Below, piece by piece: positions 1 through 12,100 of a stretch of DNA of 64,000 nt. The stretch's first letter is position 1; every line of letters begins with the position of its first letter. Position numbers and translations under genes: made by a program. The notes beneath the pieces were generated by a model that searched no databases, was not told the DNA's origin, and worked only from the letters and a program-made list of their open reading frames with translations. The stretch is from Panicum virgatum (Eukaryota > Streptophyta > Magnoliopsida > Poales > Poaceae): NCBI RefSeq assembly GCF_016808335.1, contig NC_053137.1, forward strand, positions 4,663,904-4,727,903. The letters are read 5' to 3'.

Positions 1-171
1 CTCCTAGAGCCAGTCCAAGCAGTAAGCACTTAGCCCGTTTAGATCTATGTAAAGCCGGGTATATTTCCATTTCCTAAAAAACAAACATCCATATGTATGT
101 AGCTTGGCTTCGCTAAGTATTCTAAGTTTGATGATGGAAACATTTATATACTGATGCCACTATGAACACCA

Positions 172-274
<103 letters not shown>

Positions 275-344
275 CCAGCTCGATCTGGTGTTGGGACTTG
301 GGAGGAATGATTTTCCTGCTGTCTAAAGTTGATCCGATCATCTG

Positions 345-411
345 GAAGTAGGGGCGGAGCCAGGCCCCGTGCGGCAGCCCGGGGTTTGAGTTGTTCCTAG
401 CTCCGCCCCTG
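345..411. mobile_element. Small fold-back (MITE-like) insertion
   Basis: AGGGGCGGAGCC at the left pairs with the CTCCGCCCCT at the right. The stretch is absent from the paralogous position in copy B (near 17930). Its ends resemble those of the hAT-type MITE at 22440. No clean target duplication was found. Confidence 0.5.
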
Positions 412-647
412 ACCAGAAGCGCCGGCCTCCAATGACAAGATAGAGCCAAGCACGAAGCAGTGAAAGCAGGTCGCTGGCACAAGCGGCGACGATGACAGTC
501 AGCACCACAGCACATCGAGAAACCGCGAGGCTGGAGGAACTGGCTCAAAATGTTGCGATCTTGTGCAATGCTGCTATCCTCATACCTAGAGTCTATCAAG
601 ATGAAAGCACGAACGTGCTGCTTCTTTCTTAGTATCTGACCCATCTC

Positions 648-669
648 TTTCCCATGCCTCCCAACCCCA
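648..669 (-). promoter_or_regulatory. miR2118-like target site, unit 1
   Basis: The + strand reads TTTCCCATGCCTCCCAACCC followed by CA. It contains the miR2118/482 core ATGCCTCCCA and, by eye, matches rice miR2118 members at about 17-18 of 22 positions. The minus strand therefore carries the target-type sequence. Confidence 0.65.
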
Positions 670-816
670 TACATTCATGTTCTTGCATTCAAGTAGTTTA
701 TGGCCAGTTCCCTTGAGAATAATGGCTGCTTGTTTGTAACATCTTGCTTCTTTTTTTTGAGAAAGTTTGTAACATCTTGGTTTGATTGTGATTCTTCACT
801 GAGTCTTTGAGACACA

Positions 817-910
817 TATATAGGAGTATCTTGGAAGGGAACACGATGGAGATGGAAGGTGGTTATAACTCAGAGGTATGTACGTGCTGTATTGATGATT
901 GGTTAGGCAG
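817..910 (-). promoter_or_regulatory. Conserved TATA and CCAAT block, unit 1
   Basis: Read on the minus strand: CCAAT in the block 891-910 (CTAACCAATCATCAAT), then TTATAACC near 870, then TATATA at 817-822. Order and spacing recur in unit 3 and in part at about ten other places, while the sequence between the blocks diverges. This is the pattern of a core promoter under constraint. Confidence 0.55.
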
Positions 911-1394
911 GTCCTGTTTGCACACGAGATATATATTCACCCGGTTGTACTAGCTAGCTAGAGGAGACATAAACGACTCTAATTCTTTTCTCTTGTTGGA
1001 GCTTGCTTACAGCTAGCCTGTGGCTAGACGGAACAAAGGCTATTCCTTCATTAGAAACAAATTCACGCAATGAAACAAAAAACATGTAATCCTACACAAG
1101 AAGCAGAAAATTAAGGCGATGGTGCATCTTGCAAACATAACCATTGCAGCATCACCTTTTCCTAGAACAGGTTATAACATTAATACATTATAAATCTCAA
1201 TTGATTTCAAAACAGTTACAAAGCTTAGTAAGAATATTAAAAGAAGAAATGCCTTTTTTTACTAGCCGTTTTTTTAGTATGATCCATCAAGTAAATTACA
1301 GTTGGCAGTGATGCGAACAGTACTCCTTCGTCCTTTGTCAAATTGAGAAGGGTTTTTAGCATGAGACACTACTAGAAAATGGCTCATTCATCCG

Positions 1395-1695
1395 CGGCCT
1401 TTAATACCGGGTATATTTTGGTCCGGTACTAACATTGTCCCGAGGTCAATTTAGTACCGGGTCTAAACTTAAACGTTCTCTGAGCCATTTTAGTACCGGC
1501 CAGTGTCTCCGTCCGGTACTAAATGTTGTCTTTTAGTACCGGGCGGTGTCTTGGACTGGTACTAAAATGGCGTGGTCATTTTAGTACCGGCCTGAAACAC
1601 CAGCCGGTACTAAAAAGCGTCATTTAGTACTGGCCGGCACTAAATTTTTCCACCACCATCACCGTCCTTATTAATGACTGGAGCCGGTACTAAAA
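1395..1695. repeat. Subterminal TACCGG repeats of the outer CACTA
   Basis: Alternating AGTACCGG and CCGGTACTAA motifs in both orientations, roughly every 30-60 bp. In CACTA elements such subterminal arrays bind the element-encoded transposase proteins. The matching right-hand array is short (13370-13455). Confidence 0.8.
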
Positions 1696-1914
1696 TCCAC
1701 CAGCACCGTCGTCCTTAAATCCACCACCACTCCGCCACATCTTATCTCTATCTCATCCTCTCTCTCTCCCTCCCTCCTCTCCTCAGGCAAGCCGCAGGCG
1801 GCCTCCCGGCATGCGCTGGACCAGGCGGCGCGCGGGGCTCGGCTGGCCTCCCGGCGGCGCGCAGAGCCACGCCGGCCTCCCAGCGGCGCCCGGGGCCACG
1901 CCGGCGCGCGGTCC

Positions 1915-2126
1915 TCCGATGACTGCGGGTCCTTCAGCTTGCGGAGGTCGATGACCGGAATCGCGCAAGCACCGTCGTCGCCGGCGACGACCTCCTCAGA
2001 GCTGGGATCCTTGCTGAGGTACCTCTCGAGCACCTGCTGCAGGACATCGACCTCGCCGTTGCAAGCCTCCGCGAGCACCTGCACGTTAGCCACCGGGAGA
2101 GACCCAGCTGTTCTTGCTTCCGCCAT
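1915..2126 (-). pseudogene. Captured 5' fragment of a 2-oxoglutarate/Fe(II)-dependent dioxygenase gene
   Basis: On the minus strand an ATG at 2126 opens a frame reading MAEARTAGSLPVANVQ, then YLSKDPSSEEVV and IPVIDLRKL. This is the N-terminal region (DIOX_N) of plant 2OG/Fe(II) oxygenases of the SRG1/norcoclaurine-synthase-like group, from memory of that family. After about 70 residues the match stops and the frame runs into unrelated GC-rich sequence, so the catalytic HxD...H jelly-roll is absent. It lies wholly inside the outer CACTA and looks like transduplicated host exon 1 with some 5' leader, including the GGA repeat just upstream. No full enzyme can be made from it. Confidence 0.7.
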
Positions 2127-2137
2127 TATTGATACTC

Positions 2138-2185
2138 CCTCCTCCTCCTCCTCCTCCTCCTCCTCCTCCTCCTCCTCCTCCTCCT
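2138..2185. repeat. (TCC)n microsatellite
   Basis: About 16 TCC units directly upstream (minus strand: GGA) of the captured dioxygenase start codon. It probably came from the 5' leader of the captured gene. Confidence 0.95.
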
Positions 2186-2514
2186 ACTTCGCCTGGAGTT
2201 TCTGGGACTTGCTGGATGCTGCGTTGAGTTATAAGATGTGTGGTGTTTGACTGTTTGTGATCCGCCAAAGCGGTGGTTGGTCTGTTGTGATTGTGAGATG
2301 TATTTTTCTAAAATTTGTGATTGTGAGATGTATTCTTGTGATAGTGAAATGTATTCTTGTGATTGTCATATTTGTGATTTTTTGATTGTGATGACCGATG
2401 TGGTGGGAAAGGAAAAAGAAAGAAAATGCGAATGAAAACGAAAACGAAAAAAGAGGCGCGAAAGGAAAAGCTGATGCGTTTGGACACACTACTAGAAAAC
2501 AGGCCAAAGGTCCT

Positions 2515-2880
2515 GGCCAAAGGTACCAGCTGCTTTTGCAGCCGGTACTAATGCCACGCATCAGTACCGGCTGCAAAAGCAGCTGGTACCTTTGGCCAGC
2601 GGCGATCAAAGGTAAGGTGTTTGGTACCGGGTTAAAGCATCACCCGGTGCCAAAACTTCAATATAGGAACCGGTTAGTTCCACCAACCGGTACCAAAAGC
2701 ACAAGGAGGAATAGGTACCGGCTGGTGGAACCAACCGGTGCCTAAAGGGTGGACAATGGCACCGGATTTTGCCATGGCCCGGTGCCGCCACGTGTCCACA
2801 ACAAAGGCACCGGTTAGTAACATCAACCAGTGCCTATGCCTTTTGTTTGGCACCGGTTGTTGAGCACCAACCGGTGCCTT
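2515..2880. repeat. Left subterminal repeats of the inner CACTA
   Basis: Dense GGTACCGG and CACCGGTT motifs paired as short palindromic hairpins (for example around 2522-2595, 2670-2700, 2715-2745, 2805-2880). They are expected binding sites for the element's transposase. Confidence 0.8.
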
Positions 2881-2889
2881 TGAGCCACG

Positions 2890-2898
2890 CCTATAAAT
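2890..2898 (+). promoter_or_regulatory. TATA box of the inner CACTA TNP2 gene
   Basis: CTATAAATA followed by a C-rich leader, about 290 bp before the TNP2 start. A GTTAGT at about 2991 and an AG at 3182-3183 could bound a 5' leader intron. Confidence 0.55.
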
Positions 2899-3183
2899 AC
2901 CCCAACCCCTCCCCCCCTCCAAGCTGCCGTGAACTCACTGTTCATGGCAGCTGAGTGAGGGGAGGGGAGGCGATTTTTTTTCAAAAAAGGTTAGTTATTT
3001 TTCTCCATAACTTAGCAATTGGTTTTTAGAAGCAGTTATCATTTAATTTATTTGATAAGTGAATAGTATCTATTTATTATAGTTATAAGCATTATCAATT
3101 ATATATTTGAATTCAAATTTAATATAGTATGAATGTATTATTTGTACACTACAATGATGTATATAAATGTATTGTGGACCTAG

Positions 3184-6100
3184 ATGAGTTGGCAATGGAT
3201 GTACATGGCCGATCGGCGTTCAAAGGAGTTCATTGATGGCGTGCATGAATTCATAGAAGCGGCCGAGAAACACAAGTATGACGGTTTCGTTCGTTGTCCA
3301 TGCAAATTCTGTAAGAATGAGAAGGATTACTCATCATCAAGAACCATCCATAGTCACTTGTTCAATAGTGGTTTCATGCCGAACTACTATGTTTGGACCA
3401 AGCATGGCGAAAGAGGAATTGAGCTGGATAATAATGTAGAAGAAGAGGACATGATTCCTGACTTTGCAGCCAATTATAATTCCTTTTTCAACGACACTGC
3501 AATGGGTGAGCCTAAAGAAGATACTGAAGGATACGTTGTAGAAGATGATCTTGGTCAGATGCTGCGCGAAGCTGAGGAAGGTTGCGAAATAGAAAAGGAA
3601 TCGAGAGATCTGAAGCGTATGTTGGAGGACTACAGAACATTGTTGTACCCTGATTGCAAACAAGACCAAAAGAATTTGGGTACCACATTGGAATTATTGC
3701 AATGGAAGGCATCAAATGGTTTGTCTGACAAGGGATTCGAGGAGTTGCTGAAACTTATTAAAAACTTACTCCCTGAGGGTAACACCTTGCCGGAGACAAC
3801 ATACGAGGCAAAAAAAGTTGTTTGTCCTTTAGGATTAGAGGCACAGAAGATACATGCTTGTCCTAATGACTGCATCCTATATCGAGGTGAGTATGAAAAT
3901 TTGGATTCATGCCATGTATGCAACGCATGCCGGTATAAGATCCCTCGAGATGATCCAGGCGATGTTGAGGGGATGCGTGTCAAGAAGAGGGTGCCTGCCA
4001 AGGTGATGTGGTATTTTCCTCTAATACCACATCTGAAATGTTTGTTCATGAACAAAACGAATGCTAAATTGATGCGTTGGCACAAAGAAGAACGTAAGCA
4101 AGAAAATATGTTGAGACACCCCGCTGATGGGTCGCAGTGGAGAAAAGTGGACAGAACATTCCCAACATTTGCAAATGAAGCGAGGAATATAAGGTTCGGC
4201 TAAAGTACGGATGGCATGAATCCTTTCGGTGAGCAGAGCAGTGGTCATAGTACCTGGCCTGTAACACTCTGTATATACAACCTTCCTTCCTGGTTGTGTA
4301 TGAAGCGGAAATTCATTATGATGCCGGTGCTTATCCCCGGCCCGAAGCAACCCGGTAACGATATAGATGTGTATCTGAAACCACTGATTGAGGATCTTCT
4401 ATTGTTGTGGAAAGATGAGGGTGTTCGTATGTGGGATGCGCACGCAGAGGATCATTTTAACCTGCGTGCATTGCTTTTCGTAACCACCAACGATTGGCTA
4501 GCACTAAGTAACCTCTCCGGACAATCCAATAAGGGATATAGGGCATGCACCCATTGTTTAGAAGAAACCGACAGCATGTACCTCAAGCACTGTAGGAAGA
4601 TCGTGTATATGGGTCATCGTCAATTTCTTCCGATCAAGCACCCATTAAGGAGGAGGCATGCTCACTACGATGGAAAGGCAAATCATCGTACCAAGCCTAG
4701 GCACCGTTGTGGGAAAATGGTGTTTGAAATTGTCAAAGATATAAAAGTAATATTCGGAAAATGACCCAACAGCAAATCAGTGCAGAGTGATGACGGACGT
4801 GCACCTATGTGGAAGAAGAAGAGTATTTTTTGGGAGTTACCTTATTGGGAAGTCTTAGACGTCCGCCACGCAATTGATGTGATGCACCTAACAAAAAATC
4901 TTTGTGTGAACCTTCTAGGTTTCCTTGGTGTCTACGGTAAGGCAAAGGATACATTGGAAGCGCGGCAAGATCTTCAACGTATGAAACAACGGGCCGCCCT
5001 ACATCCAGAAAAAAGGGATAAAGGACGTCATTATCTAGGTCCTGCGTGCTACACTCTTAGTAAGGAAGAGAAGCAAAGTATGTTCGACTGTTTGAACAGT
5101 ATCAAGGTCCCATCAGGCTACTCTTCGAATATAAAGAGACTACTGAACTTGAAAGAGAAGAAATCCGCACACGTAAAGTCCCATGACTGTCACGTGTTGA
5201 TGACGCAATTGATTCCAATTGCACTTAGAGGTATTCTACCATCTAATGTTCTAGCAACAATCATAAAGCTATGCGCATTTCTCAACACAATTTCTCAGAA
5301 GGCAATCGATCCATCGAGTTTAAGCAGGCTACAAGAGGATGTTGTCCAAAGTTTAGTCAGTCTTGAAATGATATTTCCTCCATCATTCTTCAATATTATG
5401 ACGCATCTTCTAGTTCACCTGGTCAAAGAGATTGGTATTCTCGGTCCTGTTTTGTTTCATAATATGTTCCCTTTTGAACGATACTTTGCAGTACTAAAGA
5501 AATACGTTCGTAATCGGGCTCGTCCAGAAGGAAGCATTGCGAAGGGTTACGTCACAGAGGAGGTCATTGAATTTTGTGTTGACTATGTGGAAGAACTCTG
5601 CCCAATTGGGATTCTAGTATCACGTCATGAGGGGCGGCTGATTGGAAAGGGCACACTTGGAAGAAAATCAGTAAATGCCACATATCATGCCACGTTGAGC
5701 AAAGCACATCTCACAGTTCTGCAACAATCAGCCTTGGTGGCTCCATACATGGAGGAGCACATGCAAATTGTGTGAAGTATATACCCTTTGAAGTTTAAGA
5801 CATGGATTACAAAACATCATAACGATACATTCGCCACCTGGTTGCAGAAGGAAGTCATGGCCAACGATCAAATTCATGAGCAGCTAGCTTGGCTGGCCAG
5901 GGGTCCGGCAAATTCAATCCTGATGTACCAAGGATACGAAATTAATGGTTACACATTTTATACAAGAGCCCAAGATAACAAGAGCACCAATCAAAATAGT
6001 GGTGTCCGTATAGATGCCACCGACTCTAGTGGCCAAACGAACTCATATTTTGGTTACATTGAAGAGATCTGGGAACTCGACTATGGGCCGTTGAAGATAC

Positions 6101-6540
6101 CTCTATTTCGTTGTCAATGGGTTAAACTCACAGGAAAAGGTGTCGATATCGACGAGTACGGAATGACAACGGTAGACCTCAAAGAGCTTGGCTATCGAGA
6201 CGAACAATTCGTCCTAGCTAAAGATGTCACTCAAGTTTTCTATGTGCAGGACATGTCTAGCAAAACGAGAAAGGACAAGTCTAGGAATAAATCAAGTTTT
6301 GTAGGTGCCGGAGATGAGGCAAAGCGCCATATTGTTCTGGCAGGAAAAAGAAAAATTGTGGGAGTCGACGATGTCACAGATGAAGAAGAATACAATAAGG
6401 TTGAAGGCATGACTCCGTTTGCAGTGGAGGTTGACACAAGTATTCTTTTAGCCGAAGAGGAGGCTCCGTACGCACGTCATGATCATAATGAAGGGACGAT
6501 TGTAAAGCGAACCATCGTTAATATTCCCTTAGTTGAATGA
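3184..6540 (+). pseudogene. TNP2-type CACTA transposase, broken by three in-frame stops
   Basis: A single frame of 1119 codons runs from ATG 3184 to TGA 6540 with no frameshift, interrupted by TAA at 4201, TGA at 4762 and TGA at 5773 (codons 340, 527, 864). Order of domains: Transpos_assoc zinc-binding N terminus (about residues 1-90, with CPCKFCKNEKDY), Transposase_21/TNP2 catalytic region (about 210-470, containing DGMNPFGEQSSGHSTWPV after the first stop), a linker with DVRHAIDVMHLTKNLCVNLL, DUF4218 (about 660-805, with MFPFERYFAVLKKY) and DUF4216 (about 920-995, with FYTRAQDNKSTNQNSGV). The family's role is to cut CACTA ends. Full colinearity with only point stops suggests recent loss. The third stop is compatible with CpG deamination (CGA to TGA). 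Confidence 0.93.
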
Positions 6541-7030
6541 TTATGTCTTGTAATATTTTCTGTGAACATTATTAGATTTCTTATGCAATGAATTGATTTG
6601 TTGGACAATTAAATGATTTATTATGCAATTATTTGATTTATTATGCAATTAAAATGATTAGTTATGCACCTAAATGATTTATCATGTAGTATTTAGAATT
6701 ATTTTGCAATTATTTGATTTTTTATGCAATTAAAATAATTAGTTATGCACCTAAATGATTTATTATGTAGTAATTAAAATTATTCTACATTTAAATGATT
6801 TATTATTGTGCACATAAAACCATAGTTAATATTTTCTTAGTTGAATGATTTACTAGGCAGTTAATAAATTTATTGAGCAAATAACAAATTTATTAGACAA
6901 TTATTTTAACTATTAGACAATTATTTACATTATTAGATAATTATCTGATTTTCTAGGAAATTATCAGATTTATTATGCAAATATCAGATTTATTACGAAT
7001 TATGAGGCAATTAATAGATTTACAAGAGAA
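6541..7030. repeat. AT-rich degenerate tandem repeats after TNP2
   Basis: Repeats of an ATGATTTATTATGCAATTA-like unit of roughly 20-30 bp, drifting to AGACAATTATT units. They form the 3' flank of the TNP2 gene; no coding content is seen. Confidence 0.7.
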
Positions 7031-7054
7031 AAAGAAAGAGGAAAAGAAAAGATA

Positions 7055-7437
7055 ACCTTTGGTACCGGTTGGAAAATCCAACCGGTACCCTAGGGTCCTA
7101 TTTGGGTAAAAAAAAAAGTGGGGCGTCGCGCGGGAGTCGAACCGTGGCCGCGAAGCCCAAATTTCCGCGAGTTACCATTGAGATACTGACGATTTCCGTT
7201 CAAAGGGGGTCAAAGAAGATTGAAAAGTGAACTTCAAAATGCCTAAGGTACCGGTTTTGTTAATCCACCCGGTACCATAGGGGCTTTTCATTTCCCGCCC
7301 GTTGGGTCCTAAGGCACCGGGTGTGCGGAGAATCGGTACCTAAGTCTTGCCTAAGGCACCGGTTGGAGATACAACCGATACCTAAGGCCTACATAGGTAC
7401 CGGCTGAATTTTTGAACCGGTACCTTTGGCCAGGGTA
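7055..7437. repeat. Internal ACCGGT-palindrome array within the inner CACTA
   Basis: GGTACCGGTTGG...CCAACCGGTACC hairpins and CACCGGTT variants as in the element's two ends, but placed between its two genes. The first hairpin (7057-7088) closely resembles the one at 13120-13160 near the right end. Confidence 0.75.
7112..7195 (-). other. tRNA-like promoter remnant (box A/box B-like)
   Basis: On the minus strand TATCTCAATGGTAA (box A-like) precedes CGGTTCGACTCCC (box B) at tRNA-like spacing. I could not draw a proper acceptor or T stem. It is therefore more likely a SINE or tRNA-derived remnant than a working tRNA gene. Confidence 0.3.
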
Positions 7438-7439
7438 CC

Positions 7440-9181
7440 ACTGCTCCTCCATTCCTCCGGTCGACCGCCGCCGCCCTCCATCTCCGTGCGCGCACCGTCG
7501 CATAGTCGTGCCGCCGCTGCCACATTGTCACGCCGCCGCCTCTTCCTCTCTGCGCTCGGTCCGGCGTCGTCCGCCCGCGCCGGTGGCCCCCGCCCCTCCT
7601 CCGCTCTAGCCGCCGGTAAGTGCTCCGCCCGTGAAATTCCACGTCGCCGGCGCGATTCCGACCTCCCTGACCCCTCCACCGGCTTCGCAGCTCGACTCCG
7701 AAGCTTCCCGTGGAGCCAAGAGTCCCAGAGGACCCCTGCATCGACTCGTCCACGGGCACCGCACCGCCCTCGCCGCTCGCCTTCGACGCCATCGCCCCTG
7801 CACGGCCGCCTTGCTCGATTTCGAGCCTCGGTAAGTCCCCCAAGCCCCCGCCATCCTTTTGCGCCCGGATCCGAGCCCCAATGCCGCCCAGCGCGTACTT
7901 CCCGGCGAGCGCCACCGCGCAGAGCTGCCACCGCCGTCGAACCCGCCGCCCCGAGCCTTCCCTAGCCCCGCACAGGCCATAGGTGGATCACGCATGCCGC
8001 GTAGTCCATCCTAGACCCAAAGCCCGGTCGATTTGACCCCCGGAGGGGCGAGTTCGGCCATCTCTGGTGAGCCTCCGCCGCGGGAGCGTCGTCTCCGGCG
8101 ACTCGCGCCGCCGCCCCGCGCGCCCAACCGACCTCAGCCGCCCGATCTTGATCCAACGGCCGGAAACACCCGAGCCCGAGTCAATCCAGGCGGATAACGG
8201 TTAGCGCCCACGTGTTTTGCTAAAGAGCCCCTCAGCTTCTTCAAAATAAACCCGCAGTCCATGCTAGTTGAAAAGTATTTCCAAATCCGCCCCTGCTTTT
8301 ACATTTTAGACCCTGATCTTCTTTAAAATTTAACCCGCGGTCCACCCAACCGTCGCCCTTGGTCTTTTTGCATCCTAACCCCCGTGTCTACCCTTTAATT
8401 ACGTATAGGTCCCTGGTTTTGCAGAAAACCCCTACAAACTTAGTTTTTCTTGCAGAAAAGCCCCTAGACCTTGTTTTAAGCGAAGTTTTCACGTTCTAGC
8501 TCCGTTTTAGGCGTTCTTTGTGTCCACGCGATCGTTGTAATGTGTAGAATAGTTCTAGCATAGTTTTCGTTGTTGTTTTCATGTATTGTTGTACTATTTC
8601 TTAGTTTTTGCTATTGTTTGAGCAGTACCCGGAGCAGCCATCTTCTGAGCAGTTTGAGCAGCAGGAGCAGTTTGAGGAAGGCAAGTATAACATGTATTTA
8701 AATAGAGAGTGAATAATGCTTGTATTTATGTATTTATCATGTATTTTTGTAACTCATGTATTTATCATGTAACTCGTGTAACGACGACGAGTAACGACGA
8801 CGAGTAACGACGATGAGTAATTTCGTATTCGCTCTCTAACTCACGCATTCGCCATCCCTCGACCCTCAACTCTAGACCTCGACCCTCAACCCCGTTCCTC
8901 GACCCGGTTCCTCGACCCTCAACTCTCAACCCCGTTCCTCGACCCCATTCCACGACACACACACACACACACAATGTCTAATACACTCTAACACACACAC
9001 ACACACTCACACTAACACACACAGACACACACACACTAACTCTCTCTCTCTCTTTCTCTGTCCCTCTAACATACACACACACACTCTCTCAAACACGCAT
9101 ATTCGTTCAAAGAATTGAATTCTCCTGCTTCATTTAAGGATGGACACATACTCTAACACATTTTTACTGTTTCAGTTAAGG
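7440..9181 (+). other. GC-rich leader and AT-richer spacer before the CACTA Ulp1 gene
   Basis: 7440-8170 is GC-rich and holds strong 5' splice-site matches (GGTAAGT at 7614 and 7830, GGTGAG at 8064), compatible with alternative first exons of the downstream gene. 8170-8780 is lower GC. A Gln/Glu-rich segment at 8620-8680 followed by GGCAAGT may be a small exon. Simple repeats fill 8780-9090. Confidence 0.45.
8780..9090. repeat. Minisatellites and (CA)n/(CT)n simple repeats
   Basis: Three copies of a 13-bp CGACGACGAGTAA unit (about 8780-8820), then a CCTCGACCCTCAAC-type repeat (about 8865-8955), then interrupted CA and CT dinucleotide runs (8957-9090). Confidence 0.85.
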
Positions 9182-12100
9182 ATGGACCCCTTCGGTGATG
9201 AGCAGGCCGCCGGGCAATACATGTTGGACGCAATAAACGATGATACGAGGACCAACACCACCCAGCCAATCGCTAAAGAAGATGCTCGGACAGCTGATTC
9301 GTTCCTGAATATGTCTGGAGATGCCGATGAAGAAGATGATGACTTTGCACCGCCGCCCAATCGACAGCAGCATGTTCCAGTACGAATCTTAAAACTATAT
9401 GCATGGTGTCTTCAGTAGATTAGTTTTGCGATCAACATATCTTTTCTGTAATTTAGTCGACCTCCGCATCAACTTCGTTGAGCCAGTCAAAAGGGAGACG
9501 CCGGCCAACCAAGAAAATGGAGGGAAGACAGGTCATCAGAGAAGTGGACGCAGAGGGCTGTCCAAGTGCTCCAGAGGATGCTGGCACAAAATTTGTCAAC
9601 CAATGTGGGGTTATTGTTCGGGCAAGAATTCCGATCACCACAAGACTATGGAAAACGACCAAACCCGAAGAACAGCAACACGCCGTGCCTGCACATCAGA
9701 AGGAAATGCTATGGGCAGAACTCAAGGATATGTTCACTCTTTCTGAAGGAGTTGACCAAGAACTTGTGAAGAAATGTGCCTTGAGAAAGATGGCCCTTGC
9801 CTTTGCAACTTTCAAAAAGAAGTTGTACACCAATTACATCAAGAAGGATAAGGAGCCGAACTGGGACGATCTTCCTCAGGTTAAACCATACTGGGAGGAG
9901 TTCAAACAATACAAACTATCAGAGGAAGCCCAAAAAAAATCTGAACAAGCCAAGGTGAATGCTGCAAATAAGAAGTACAGCCACCACCTTGGGGCTGGCG
10001 GGTACAAGAAGTCAGTTAAAAAATGGCAGAAGATGGAGCAAGACCTTATAGATAGAGGCATCAGGCCGACGACTTGGGATTGGCCGGATAGATCCAAGTT
10101 GTGGTTATTTGCTAATGGCGTGACACTAAAACAGTTGGATGGAAGTTTGGTCGTGCCCGAGCATATGCAAGATGTGTCCCGCGATCTAGTCGCTGCAATA
10201 GATGAGACTCAACAAGGAACATTCCATCCTCAAAGGGAGAATGATGAGCTGACAAGGGCATTAAAGAATCCGGAACACCCTGGACGAGCCCGCGGCATCG
10301 GTGTGGTCCCATGGAAAGTTGCTTGGGCCGAAGATCCCTCTTACAAGACTCACCGAAAGAGCAAAGCCGAACAGGAAGAGAAACTTCGTGCCATAGAAGA
10401 AAAGATGAACGAGAAGGTTGCGTCCTTGGAATCTCAGATGGACGCCAGGGTCAATGAGGCGGTGCAGCTAGCTCTGAGCCAAAGGGGCACTGCTGGGTCG
10501 CACCCGGATGTTGTGATAAGCCCGGCCTCTCAGGGACGCAGCAGCTGTGCATCCACGGCGGCGCCCGACGTACAAGCGGAACATCAACCCCAGATTGAGC
10601 CAACGGCGGTAGATGACCACAGGTATCTAGTGGATGATGTCACCATGCCGACACCATGTGAGCTTCATGTGCGAGCAAGAAATATATCCATTCATGTCGC
10701 ATACGGGTCAGCCCTGCCCCTGAATCCTTCTACTACAATTCATGGAAGGCTGATACCTCCTGGCTACACCTCCGTCACAGTCGAGCAGATAGTTGGAAAC
10801 AATGAGGATCTTGAGCTCGACTTCGTTGGAGGGGATGGAGAGAAGACATTGGGAGACGCACTGCACGGGGTCGTTCTATGGCGCAAGGCCGACATCAAAC
10901 TTACTGCAAGCACAACGGCTCCCGCGCAGACCGATCGCCCGTCTCCGCGGCCTACCTCACCGCCGTCCCCACTACCATCTCCTTCACCACCGTCTCCGCC
11001 GGCGCAAAGGGCCACGAGTACTCCAACTCCTCCTACACTAGAAAAGGGAAAGAAAAAGACAGCATCCTTCCCAGCGGCTGGACCCTCAAAGAAGAAGTAG
11101 AAAACGGTCGAAAGACAATTAACCTACGAGAAAACCGCTGAGGAGTTGGAAGAGGAGACTGCTCGATATATAAAAGAACAATTGAAGCCTAAAGTCCCCC
11201 CGCAGAGGGAAAAGGTACCTCTAGAACTAGGGAAAAAGCTTCTCGCAAACCTAGACAACCCACCAAAACCGAAAAGCTTACCATCGGACTATGATCGTAC
11301 TCTGACAAAGGCACACAAGGTGAGAAATCTGAAGAAAAAATATGGCAAGACCATTCCTCAGCTTGGCACACAATAAAAAGAACCCGAGCCCCTCCGGGTG
11401 CCAGGGTTGCCACTCCTACACCCGACGGACGTACAACTCCAGGCGGACCTATAGGCCGCAATATTTCTTTCTGAAACTGGATTAACGCTAGAGGAGGCAA
11501 CGGGGCATGTGGAGGCAAAAATCCCTGTCGCTCGCACTATTACTCCATTCCAGCATGGAAAACCGTTTGTCACTGAGGAAGAGGAGAAAAGTCTAGACAC
11601 ACAGATGTTCAATTTGCATAGATGGTACCTGCGAATGGCGAAAGACGAAGGAAAAATGTTTGGAGTCAAGTATCGTGACCATGATTTCTTCCGCGGGGAG
11701 GACGACTTCTGGGTGTACTTCCAAAATTTATATCACATTTACCATCGACAAGCCCTCAACGCCTCTATCATCACCATTTGGGTTTTGTAAGTATCACTTA
11801 CCTCTACATTAATACTTTTTGTTAACAAGAACATAATTATATGTGTGCATTATAAAATTTGTATTGCATCGTTTAGACAGGAGATCCAAAAGAAGCCGAA
11901 AACATGGATGGCACCATCAGATCGGCTTCATGTCTCCTTTGCTAGTCAACCAGAAATTGATCAACGAAAGTTACAAGGAAACGTGCGAAAACATGTACGA
12001 TTCGTTGACTAGGCAAAGTTACAAATCCTATATATTCATACCATACAATTTTGGGTAAGCCTTGATCAACTCAAACCTCTGTTATATTACTAAATAAATA

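Larger units (their letters stand above)
300..785 (-). ncRNA. Putative 21-PHAS non-coding RNA, unit 1
   Basis: A minus-strand transcript starting about 30 bp after the TATATA at 817-822 would carry a miR2118-like target at 648-669, about 115 nt from its 5' end. No conserved reading frame spans it; the sequence upstream and downstream is conserved with units 2-4 at the nucleotide level. Known rule for the family: miR2118 cleavage opposite its nucleotides 10/11 sets a 21-nt phased register, here predicted to start at 657 and run to lower coordinates. A 65-bp fold-back (345-411) interrupts the unit relative to unit 3. Transcription, boundaries and phasing are inferred. Confidence 0.5.

Noticed and set aside
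500..700. MIR2118 hairpin gene on the + strand
   Set aside because: I found no 5' star arm upstream of the site in units 1, 2 or 10. A weak partial complement 150-190 nt downstream would put the mature sequence on the wrong arm for this family.
7112..7195. Functional tRNA gene
   Set aside because: Box motifs only; acceptor and T stems do not pair.
7382..8156. Overlapping frames on both strands in the GC-rich CACTA leader
   Set aside because: No domain, contradictory strands, and splice-donor motifs suggest untranslated leader exons.
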